Assembly (NCBI GenBank): GCA_946187365.1
Contig: CAMHRD010000105.1
Span: 1 to 5,073 of the forward strand
Source: an uncultured Bacteroidales bacterium
Lineage (GTDB): Bacteria > Bacteroidota > Bacteroidia > Bacteroidales > UBA932
Direction of reading: 5' to 3'
DNA length: 5,073 nt
Positions 1-5,073 of the stretch are shown one piece after another. The translations under genes and the position numbers were made by a program. The stretch's first letter is position 1. The number at the start of each line of letters is the position of its first letter. The notes beneath the pieces were generated by a model. It was not told where the DNA came from, made no database searches, and saw nothing but the letters and a program-made list of their open reading frames with translations.

Positions 1-260
1 GTAATCATCTTTTCTGCAAGGCGTTGCACATACTCGCTATTGAGTTCCTCTTCTGTAAAATCTCTTGAGGAGTTGCGTAGAATGAGGCTGTCTTCTTTGT
101 TGCCAACAACCAGAACATAGAGAACGGAATCTTCACTGTTGATTATGGAGAGTTCCTGCTCTGAGAAGGTGATGTTATTGGTATTCTCTGTGGTAGGTTG
201 GTTGTTGTTGCAAGAGGCTGCCAGGATGCAGATTGCAAGGAGTATGATTGCTGTTCTCAT
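1..260 (-). CDS. def: Peptide-deformylase-like lipoprotein, N-terminal part (gene runs off the left edge)
   Basis: The frame is open from the ATG at 260 to the window edge, giving 86 complete codons; the C-terminal part is missing. Residues 1-17 form a lipoprotein signal peptide: Arg2, a hydrophobic run, then LAASC with the predicted lipidated Cys17. A short Asn/Thr-rich linker follows (18-30). Residues 31-86 resemble the N-terminal segment of the Bacteroidota lipoprotein-type peptide deformylases: a 'FSEQE..II' stretch (32-40), VLVVGNKEDSLILR (49-62), a Ser pair, and a helix ending in LAEKM (81-85). In that family this segment precedes the GVGIAAPQ motif, which together with the Cys and HExxH metal motifs would lie outside the window. 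Known deformylases remove the formyl group from Met of new proteins in the cytoplasm; a lipid-anchored version would sit in the envelope, so its substrate is uncertain. The gene is third in the leftward run, 59 nt after nfo. The call rests on pattern memory of the N-terminus alone. A generic lipoprotein is the alternative. Confidence 0.5.
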   Translation of the reverse strand, partial: MRTAIILLAICILAASCNNNQPTTENTNNITFSEQELSIINSEDSVLYVLVVGNKEDSLILRNSSRDFTEEELNSEYVQRLAEKMI

Positions 261-319
261 TTTTTGTTTTTATTTTTTTTCTTTTTTCTTTTTTTCTTCT
301 GCTCTTTCCTTTTTTCCTG
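261..319 (-). promoter_or_regulatory. Purine-rich leader upstream of the deformylase-like gene
   Basis: The whole spacer between the nfo stop and the ATG at 260 is almost pure purine on the coding (minus) strand. On the plus strand, 261-318 contains only three purines (G266, A272, G301), with an uninterrupted 28-nt pyrimidine stretch at 273-300 that includes runs of eight, six and seven T. There is no clear Shine-Dalgarno match at normal spacing; the GGA groups lie about 40-55 nt upstream of the start. A-rich leaders are typical of Bacteroidota start regions, so the likely role is keeping the ribosome-binding region unstructured. No hairpin terminator separates nfo from the next gene, which supports co-transcription. 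Confidence 0.5.
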
Positions 320-1162
320 TTACTTAACAAAGCTTTTAAGGGTGGAAATTTCTTGAGGCCAGAGGGTTGGGTCTGGTGTTTCAAGTATGAGGGGGATGTT
401 GTTAAAGCGGTCATCCTCCATTATCATCTTAAAGCAGTTGATGCCAATGAAGCCTTTGCCAAGAGATTCATGGCGGTCTACTTTACTTCCAAGAGGCTTT
501 TTGGCATCATTGAGGTGCATGCCTCTAAGGTACTTAAAACCAATGGTTTTATCAAAGTGGGTGAAGGTTGCTTTAAAGCCCTCCTCTGAGGCAAGGTCAT
601 AACCGGCCGCAAAGGAGTGGCAGGTATCTATGCAGACCCCTACCCTGCTTTTATCTTCTACCTTATCAATTATGAAAGCTATCTGCTCAAAACGGAAACC
701 GAGGTTGGAGCCCTGGCCTGCAGTGTTCTCAATTACAGCGGTAACGCCCTCTGTTTTGCTTAATGCAAGGTTAATGGACTCTGCAATGAGAGTAAGGCAT
801 TCTTCTTCTGAAATGGCATTTAAATGGCTTCCGGGGTGGAAGTTAAGACGGTCCAATCCAAGGGCCTGGCAACGCTTCATCTCATGGATGAAACCGGCTC
901 TTGATTTTTGAAGCCCCTCCTCTGTTGGGTTACCCAGGTTAATTAGATAACTATCATGAGGAAGGATTTGATTTGGTGCATAGCCGCACTTTTGGCAGGC
1001 CTCTTTGAATGCCTCTATTTCTTTGTCTGTAAGGTCTTTGGCAACCCACTGACGCTGGTTCTTTGTAAAGAGAGCAAAGGCGGTTGCCCCAATCTCTTTT
1101 GCATTGAGGGGAGCGTTTTCTAAACCGCCGGATGAGGATACGTGTGCGCCTATGAACTTCAT
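320..1162 (-). CDS. nfo: Deoxyribonuclease IV (endonuclease IV, AP endonuclease)
   Basis: This gene encodes a 280-residue, cytoplasmic, zinc-dependent AP endonuclease of the Nfo/Apn1 family. It cuts the DNA backbone 5' to abasic sites in base-excision repair and clears blocked 3' ends. The protein starts with the family signature MKFIGAHVSSSGGL and follows the TIM-barrel pattern to the end. All nine metal ligands known from E. coli Nfo are present at the same residue numbers: His69, His109, Glu145, Asp179, His182, His216, Asp229, His231 and Glu261. They lie in the expected motifs (FHPGSH at 108-113, IENTAGQG at 144-151, CIDTCHSFAAGYD at 177-189, HLNDAKKPLGSKVDRHE at 216-232, ILETP at 259-263). 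Length is normal for the family (about 280). The ATG at 1162 gives the canonical N-terminus. The gene begins 21 nt after the glnS stop on the same strand, so it is probably expressed from the glnS promoter. No defects are visible. Confidence 0.5.
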   Translation of the reverse strand: MKFIGAHVSSSGGLENAPLNAKEIGATAFALFTKNQRQWVAKDLTDKEIEAFKEACQKCGYAPNQILPHDSYLINLGNPTEEGLQKSRAGFIHEMKRCQALGLDRLNFHPGSHLNAISEEECLTLIAESINLALSKTEGVTAVIENTAGQGSNLGFRFEQIAFIIDKVEDKSRVGVCIDTCHSFAAGYDLASEEGFKATFTHFDKTIGFKYLRGMHLNDAKKPLGSKVDRHESLGKGFIGINCFKMIMEDDRFNNIPLILETPDPTLWPQEISTLKSFVK

Positions 1163-1167
1163 TGTTT

Positions 1168-1181
1168 GCGTTTTGCGTTTT
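1168..1181 (-). repeat. Tandem heptamer in the glnS-nfo spacer
   Basis: The 21-nt spacer between glnS and nfo contains two perfect adjacent copies of AAAACGC on the coding strand (plus-strand GCGTTTT at 1168-1174 and 1175-1181), followed by a partial third (CAAAC). It makes an A-rich, unstructured approach to the nfo ATG without a Shine-Dalgarno match. Two copies are too few to imply a function; it may simply be the translation leader. Confidence 0.5.
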
Positions 1182-1183
1182 GG

Positions 1184-2830
1184 CTACTTCATTTTGAAGG
1201 TGTCCTTAAGGGTGACGGTGCGGTTAAAGACAAGGTTTTCTTCTGTGCTGTCTGGGTCTTTGAAGAAGTAACCGGTTCTTTCAAACTGAACTGCTATGCC
1301 GCTGTTGTCATCTTTAAGTGCAGGCTCTGCGTAAGCGGTTGTAATATCCATTGAATGAGGGTTTAAGAAGTCTTTGTAGTCTGAACCCTCAGGTATCTGA
1401 TCCATAAACTGCTCTGTAAAGAGGCGGTCTACAAGTCTTACTTCCAATTTCTTGGCGTGCTCTATGCTAACCCAGTGGATGGTGCCTTTAACGCTGCGCC
1501 AAGGGCCTGCTCCCGGTTTGCTTGTTGGGTCAAAGGTGCAGATAATTTTGGTTATGTTGCCTGCTTCATCCTTTATAACCTCTTTGCACTTAATAATATA
1601 GCCGTACTTTAAACGTACCTCTCCGCCCGGCTGCAGACGGAAGTATTTCTTTGGAGGGTTCTCCATAAAGTCTGCACGCTCAATGTAAACTTTGCCGGTG
1701 AACGGTATCTGACGTTTAGGACCATCAGGGAAAGCAGGGTTGAGCGGAGCCTCAACGTACTCTACTCTGCCCTCTTCCCAGCCTTCAAGTTCCAACTCTA
1801 CAGGGTCTAACACTGCCATATAACGGTTGGCTCTGGCGTTAAGATCCTCTCTTACACACCATTCCATAAGTGAGAGGTCTATGATGTTGTCTCTCTTTGC
1901 AACACCAACTTTCTCTGCAAACATCTTTATGCTCTCCGGAGTATAGCCTCTTCTTCTTATACCGCAGATGGTAGGCATACGAGGGTCATCCCAACCCCTT
2001 ACGTAGTTGTTCTTTACAAGTTCCAGGAGTTTACGCTTGCTCATTACGGTATATGTGAGGTTAAGCCTTGCAAACTCATACTGATGAGAAGGGAAGATGC
2101 CCAATTTCTCTATGAACCAGTCATATAGAGGACGGTGTACGTCAAACTCAAGGGTGCAGATTGAGTGGGTTATGCCCTCAATAGAGTCACTCTCTCCGTG
2201 TGCATAGTCATACATTGGGTAGATGCACCACTTGGTTCCTGTACGGTGGTGAGGGGTGTAGTTTATGCGGTACATGATTGGGTCTCTGAAGAGCATATTT
2301 GGGTGTGCCATATCTATCTTGGCTCTGAGGACCTTCTCTCCCTCCTTAAACTTACCGTCTCTCATTGCACGGAAGAGGGTAAGGTTCTCCTCAACGGAGC
2401 GGTCTCTCCAAGGGCTTGGAGTTCCCGGCTTCTGAACAGTTCCGCGGTTCTCTCTAATCTCCTCCAGGGTCTGGTCATCTACATACGCCAACCCCTTCTT
2501 AATCAGTTCCTCTGCCCAGTCATACAGTTGCTGGAAATAGTCTGAAGCATAGCGCTCGCTGGCCCACTGGAAGCCCAGCCATTTGATATCCTGTTTGATG
2601 GAATCTACATACTCAACATCCTCTTTGGTTGGGTTGGTATCGTCAAAACGGAGGTTGGTCTTGCCGCCGTATTTCTTTGCTACTCCAAAGTTGAGGCAGA
2701 TACTCTTGGCGTGGCCAATGTGGAGGTATCCGTTAGGCTCCGGAGGGAAACGGGTTAATATGCTTTTATGGCGGCCTGTTTTAAGGTCATCTTCAATGAT
2801 TTCTTCAATAAAGTTCTTAATCTCTTCCAT
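1184..2830 (-). CDS. glnS: Glutaminyl-tRNA synthetase
   Basis: This gene encodes a 548-residue class I aminoacyl-tRNA synthetase that charges tRNA-Gln with glutamine using ATP in the cytoplasm. The N-terminal Rossmann domain carries RFPPEPNGYLHIGHAKS (27-43) with the HIGH signature at 37-40, then RFDDTNP (61-67). The KMSKS-equivalent loop is VMSKRK (262-267). The middle catalytic region has NYTPHHRTG (190-198) and YPMYDYAH (204-211). The C-terminal two-barrel anticodon-binding region ends in VQFERTGYF (514-522) and VFNRTVTLKD (534-543), as in bacterial GlnRS rather than GluRS. E. coli GlnRS is 554 residues, so this is full length. I chose the ATG at 2830. An in-frame ATG at 2890 would add 20 residues (MNCNLIIPIF...) that do not look like GlnRS, and that extension covers a good TAnnTTTG promoter element. 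The gene is first in the leftward run with nfo 21 nt behind, and it diverges from yicC. Confidence 0.5.
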   Translation of the reverse strand: MEEIKNFIEEIIEDDLKTGRHKSILTRFPPEPNGYLHIGHAKSICLNFGVAKKYGGKTNLRFDDTNPTKEDVEYVDSIKQDIKWLGFQWASERYASDYFQQLYDWAEELIKKGLAYVDDQTLEEIRENRGTVQKPGTPSPWRDRSVEENLTLFRAMRDGKFKEGEKVLRAKIDMAHPNMLFRDPIMYRINYTPHHRTGTKWCIYPMYDYAHGESDSIEGITHSICTLEFDVHRPLYDWFIEKLGIFPSHQYEFARLNLTYTVMSKRKLLELVKNNYVRGWDDPRMPTICGIRRRGYTPESIKMFAEKVGVAKRDNIIDLSLMEWCVREDLNARANRYMAVLDPVELELEGWEEGRVEYVEAPLNPAFPDGPKRQIPFTGKVYIERADFMENPPKKYFRLQPGGEVRLKYGYIIKCKEVIKDEAGNITKIICTFDPTSKPGAGPWRSVKGTIHWVSIEHAKKLEVRLVDRLFTEQFMDQIPEGSDYKDFLNPHSMDITTAYAEPALKDDNSGIAVQFERTGYFFKDPDSTEENLVFNRTVTLKDTFKMK

Positions 2831-2859
2831 TTTGCTTTTATCTGTTTGTAGATGTTTTA

Positions 2860-2867
2860 CAAATATA
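2860..2867 (-). promoter_or_regulatory. Candidate -7 promoter element for the glnS run
   Basis: On the minus strand the sequence is TATATTTG, a perfect match to the Bacteroidota -7 consensus TAnnTTTG. Transcription would begin near 2850-2855 and leave an A-rich leader of roughly 20-25 nt before the glnS ATG at 2830. The -33 element is poor: no TTTG lies at the usual spacing of about 19, only ATTG with a 15-nt spacer or TTTA with a 23-nt spacer. Its position also argues against the longer glnS start at 2890. Confidence 0.5.
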
Positions 2868-2890
2868 GGAATAATTAGGTTACAATTCAT

Positions 2891-2898
2891 TAAATTTG
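2891..2898 (+). promoter_or_regulatory. Candidate -7 promoter element for yicC
   Basis: TAAATTTG on the plus strand fits TAnnTTTG perfectly and ends 4 nt before the yicC ATG at 2903. If used, transcription would start at or within a few bases of the ATG, giving a leaderless or nearly leaderless mRNA. No TTTG-like -33 box is visible at 17-23 nt upstream, and AT-rich DNA yields such octamers by chance, so this is tentative. Confidence 0.5.
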
Positions 2899-2902
2899 CC
2901 TT

Positions 2903-3769
2903 ATGGTAAAATCAATGACAGGATATGGCAAGGGGGAATGCACCCTATCTGACCATAGCAAAATAACGGTAGAGATTAAGTCCTTAAACGGCAAAAACGC
3001 AGATATCAATTTCAAGAGTCAGATTATCCCAAAGGATAAAGAGCTTGAAATTAGGAAGTTATTGGCAGAAAAACTGGTAAGGGGCAGCATTGAGTTCTCC
3101 GTTACCCAGGAGATGAAGAGCGGTACGGTGCGCCGTGTAATTAACGAGCCGCTGGCCAAGAGCCTTTTGGTTCAGGCTAAAAAAGTTGCCGGTGGTGGGG
3201 CGGATGAGAGTGCCCTGCTGGCGGCCATATTGAGGATGCCGGAGGTTCTGGAGAGTAAAGAGAACAAACTGAGTGAGGCAGATATGGCCAAAATAGATAA
3301 GGCCATTGAGGCGGCTGTTAAGAAGATAAATAACTATCGGGATACAGAAGGCAAGGCTCTCTATAAGGATGTGACTAAGAGAGTTGCAAATATCTTAAAG
3401 TGCCTGGAGCAGGTTAAGAAGGAGGATGTTAAGAGGGTTCCGGCAATTAAGGAGAGGCTGCGCCAGAAGGTGGAAAAGAGCGGTATTGCGGTAGATAACA
3501 ACCGTTTGGAGCAGGAGATTGTGTTCTATGTGGAGAAGTTGGACATAAACGAGGAGAAGGTACGTCTGGCCCAACACTGCAAATACTTTATGGAAACTAT
3601 TGAGGGTGATCCGCTTGCAGGTAAGAAGATAGGATTTATTGTTCAGGAGATGGGTCGTGAGATTAACACGCTGGGTTCCAAGGCAAATGATGCCGTCATT
3701 CAGTCTCTGGTGGTTAAGATGAAGGATGAACTGGAGAAGATTAGGGAACAATCTTTGAATATACTTTAA
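2903..3769 (+). CDS. yicC: YicC/YloC-family endoribonuclease
   Basis: The product is a 288-residue cytoplasmic protein of the YicC/YloC family, whose members have been described as endoribonucleases (E. coli YicC is linked to small-RNA turnover). The N-terminal YicC domain starts with the hallmark SMTGYGKGE (4-12), then VEIKSLN (23-29) and the RGSIEFSV segment (60-67). The C-terminal DUF1732 domain has RDTEGKAL (146-153), a helical region, RLEQEIVFYVEKLDINEEKVR (201-221) followed by His225, and the signature QEMGREINTLGSKAND (248-263) ending in EKIREQSLNIL. Length is normal (about 290). The ATG at 2903 yields the canonical MVKSMTGYG start; no Shine-Dalgarno sequence precedes it. It diverges from glnS and is followed after 3 nt by a lipoprotein gene. 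In many Bacteroidota and other bacteria yicC is followed by gmk (guanylate kinase), which is not here. Seven of its 14 arginines use AGG or AGA. Confidence 0.5.
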   Translation: MVKSMTGYGKGECTLSDHSKITVEIKSLNGKNADINFKSQIIPKDKELEIRKLLAEKLVRGSIEFSVTQEMKSGTVRRVINEPLAKSLLVQAKKVAGGGADESALLAAILRMPEVLESKENKLSEADMAKIDKAIEAAVKKINNYRDTEGKALYKDVTKRVANILKCLEQVKKEDVKRVPAIKERLRQKVEKSGIAVDNNRLEQEIVFYVEKLDINEEKVRLAQHCKYFMETIEGDPLAGKKIGFIVQEMGREINTLGSKANDAVIQSLVVKMKDELEKIREQSLNIL

Positions 3770-3772
3770 GTG

Positions 3773-4684
3773 ATGAGAAAGATTTCTTGGTTTACGAGTT
3801 TTGCTGTTCTGGCTCTATGCTGCTGTATGGCTGCAAGTTGTGCGGTTGTGCAGGAGACTTACGTTAGGACGGATGTGATGGATAAGAACAGTTACTACCT
3901 GGATACCAAGGGGAACAATGACGTTGCTTTCTTTGGTGTTTATGGCAGTGAAGACAGCACTCTGGTTGCCAAGATAGTACAGAGCATGGCAGAGAGTTTT
4001 GAGACGGAGAGAGGGTTGGCTGCAGGTACCGTATATGCCTATACTGTTCCGTCAGAGGAGTTTAAGGGGTTCTCAGATACGCTCTATATGGAGAGCCTTA
4101 TGGTTGAGAGCGCAAGCAGGTTAATGGTGTTTGTATATGACCTCAAACTATTCTCCTATTCCCCTAATCCTAACGGCTATAACAACAGTGAGGGTATGGT
4201 GATAGATTTGCCTTACGCAGTTACCGTAAGTTGCTATAACGGTATGACAGACACGCTCTTCCATCAGAAGAGGATGAATGATGTTCTTACTGCACGCACT
4301 AAGACAACCAATATTCCTGCAGAGCTTTTAGGAAAGGAACTGGCAGAGAGGATAAGTACCCAGGTATCCGGCAGATGGATAGAAGTGAGCTGGCCGCTGA
4401 TGTGGTACCCGGATGATCCAATGTGGAGTGAGCTGATTAAGAAGGTGAGAGATTTTAAGTTTAAGGAGGCTATTGATGGGTGGATAAAGTACTATGCGGA
4501 GCCGGATAACGGGAGTGAGAAGGCAAAAGAGAAATGTGCCTGCGCAGCGCACAATATAGCAGTGTGCTGTGAACTATCGGGAGAGAGAGAACTGGCCAAA
4601 GAGTGGGCCAACTATGCGGTTACAGTATACCCTAAACTGGATGCTGCAAAGAGGTTGGTAAGAAGGCTAGGATTCCTTGATTGA
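3773..4684 (+). CDS. Predicted lipoprotein with C-terminal TPR-like repeat (resembles DUF6340)
   Basis: The product is a 303-residue envelope lipoprotein of unknown function. MRK starts a signal peptide with a hydrophobic core (about 4-20, including three adjacent Cys) and lipobox AASC with the predicted lipidated Cys23. Residues about 24-200 form a mixed alpha/beta domain I cannot assign by motif. The C-terminus has WYPDDPMWSELIKKVRDF (211-228), a helix ending GWIKYY, then a TPR-like helical pair: AAHNIAVCCELSG (258-270) and AKEWANYAVTVYP (275-287), with the N-A, G, A, A and P spacing of a TPR. This arrangement resembles the Bacteroidota DUF6340 family, but from memory only. Four Cys cluster at 255, 257, 265 and 266. 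I prefer the ATG at 3773; the GTG at 3770, directly after the yicC stop, is in frame and would add one Met. The gene is in the same frame as yicC, so reinitiation is likely. Its 3' end overlaps the opposing YitT gene by 18 nt. Confidence 0.5.
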   Translation: MRKISWFTSFAVLALCCCMAASCAVVQETYVRTDVMDKNSYYLDTKGNNDVAFFGVYGSEDSTLVAKIVQSMAESFETERGLAAGTVYAYTVPSEEFKGFSDTLYMESLMVESASRLMVFVYDLKLFSYSPNPNGYNNSEGMVIDLPYAVTVSCYNGMTDTLFHQKRMNDVLTARTKTTNIPAELLGKELAERISTQVSGRWIEVSWPLMWYPDDPMWSELIKKVRDFKFKEAIDGWIKYYAEPDNGSEKAKEKCACAAHNIAVCCELSGERELAKEWANYAVTVYPKLDAAKRLVRRLGFLD

Positions 4685-5073
4685 TTTGAATCCTTCTCCA
4701 AGAATTTCAGATGAATCTACAATGTTTATGAAGGCCCTTGGGTCTATCTTTGCTATGCGGAAACGTAGGGCAATCATCTCTCTTCTGGTGAGGGTTACGT
4801 AGATTATGTTCTTTTCATCTCCCTTGTACATTCCCTTGGCAGGGATGAGGGTTGCTCCCCTCTCCATCTCATCTATGATAATCTTGCGGATTTCCTCCGT
4901 CTTGTCTGTTATAATCATCATGGTCTTGGCGCTCTGTCCTTCTATGACCATATCTATGATTTTGCTCTCAATTATGATAATGAGCCAGGAGTACATTGGG
5001 AGTTTCCAATCTCCAAAAGCAATTACTGTTGAGAGAGTTATGAGGCCGTCTACTATGATTATGGCAGTACCCA
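4667..5073 (-). CDS. YitT family membrane protein, C-terminal part with DUF2179 domain
   Basis: The frame is open from the right edge to a TAG stop at 4667-4669, giving 134 visible residues; the start lies outside the window. Residue numbers count from the first whole codon at the edge. Two hydrophobic segments (about 2-19 and 29-43) are the last membrane spans. A cytoplasmic-type DUF2179 domain follows (about 46-130), with GQSAKTMMIITDK (45-57), RGATLIPAKGMYKGDEKNII (71-90), a TRRE (95-98), IDPRAFINI (109-117) and the family hallmark SEILGEGFKSI (121-131). YitT proteins are multi-span inner-membrane proteins of about 280-300 residues, usually four to six spans; substrate and role are unknown. 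The ATG at 4996 is internal, because the reading frame and the membrane spans continue upstream of it. The gene converges on the lipoprotein gene and overlaps its last 18 nt. Confidence 0.5.
   Translation of the reverse strand, partial: GTAIIIVDGLITLSTVIAFGDWKLPMYSWLIIIIESKIIDMVIEGQSAKTMMIITDKTEEIRKIIIDEMERGATLIPAKGMYKGDEKNIIYVTLTRREMIALRFRIAKIDPRAFINIVDSSEILGEGFKSIKES
4669..4694. terminator. Inverted repeat on the convergent gene overlap, possible bidirectional terminator
   Basis: AGGATTC (4669-4675) and GAATCCT (4688-4694) form a perfect 7-bp stem around a 12-nt loop that contains the TGA stop of the lipoprotein gene. It sits exactly where the two converging genes meet, which is where a shared terminator would be useful. 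Against this, the stem is short and AT-rich, the loop is large, and neither side is followed by a real T run. It may be chance. Confidence 0.5.

Noticed and set aside
273..300. T-rich tract as an intrinsic terminator on the plus strand
   Set aside because: No GC-rich hairpin precedes it and no plus-strand gene ends there; on the minus-strand transcript it is an A-rich, not U-rich, tract.
139..589. Plus-strand open frames over the poly-pyrimidine tract and the nfo 3' end, one encoding a Phe-rich 'membrane' stretch
   Set aside because: The Phe/Leu run is only the translation of the T-rich spacer, and the rest is antisense to nfo, whose nine metal ligands are intact.
2831..2890. Longer glnS start at the ATG at 2890 (20 extra residues)
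   Set aside because: The extra residues do not look like GlnRS, and the extension covers the candidate TAnnTTTG promoter; the start at 2830 gives the family's usual length.
2165..2909. Plus-strand open frames of 126 and 108 codons opposite glnS
   Set aside because: Both are antisense to conserved GlnRS coding sequence and lack start signals or family features.
3395..3751. Open frame of 118 codons on the minus strand inside yicC
   Set aside because: It lies fully antisense to a well-supported gene, is rich in Leu, Asn and His as expected for an antisense shadow, and shows no recognisable motif.
3750..3757. AATCTTTG near the yicC 3' end as a promoter for the lipoprotein gene
   Set aside because: It misses the first T of TAnnTTTG, has no -33 box, and lies in the conserved REQSLNIL codons, so co-transcription with yicC is simpler.

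Overview
The window reads as an ordinary chromosomal segment from a member of the Bacteroidota, most likely Bacteroidales. Four things point there: the protein families (a lipoprotein resembling DUF6340, a peptide-deformylase-like lipoprotein, bacterial GlnRS); start regions that lack Shine-Dalgarno sequences and are A-rich; two TAnnTTTG promoter elements of the Bacteroidota type; and lipoboxes of the form AASC. The genus cannot be told from this sequence. Arginine is often written AGG or AGA (7 of 14 in yicC), and the base composition looks even along the window, so nothing suggests recent transfer.

Layout. Positions 1-2830 hold a leftward run of three genes: glnS (glutaminyl-tRNA synthetase), then after 21 nt nfo (endonuclease IV), then after a 59-nt purine-rich leader the first 86 codons of a lipoprotein that looks like the secreted or anchored type of peptide deformylase, cut by the window edge. 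Positions 2831-2902 are a 72-nt divergent control region with oppositely oriented TAnnTTTG elements. Positions 2903-4684 hold a rightward pair: yicC (endoribonuclease family) and, 3 nt later, a lipoprotein with a C-terminal TPR-like helical pair. From the right edge a leftward gene for a YitT/DUF2179 membrane protein comes in. Its stop lies 18 nt inside the end of the lipoprotein gene, and a small inverted repeat covers the overlap.

How they fit together. glnS, nfo and the deformylase-like gene are probably co-transcribed but serve different housekeeping jobs (tRNA charging, base-excision repair, possible peptide processing). yicC and the lipoprotein are probably translationally coupled, with no evident functional link. 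No gene-free stretch exceeds 72 nt. There are no tRNA or rRNA genes, CRISPR arrays, insertion sequences or phage signs. I found no convincing new system. The points most worth a second look are the lipobox on a deformylase-like protein, its purine-tract leader, the possible leaderless start of yicC, and the convergent overlap.
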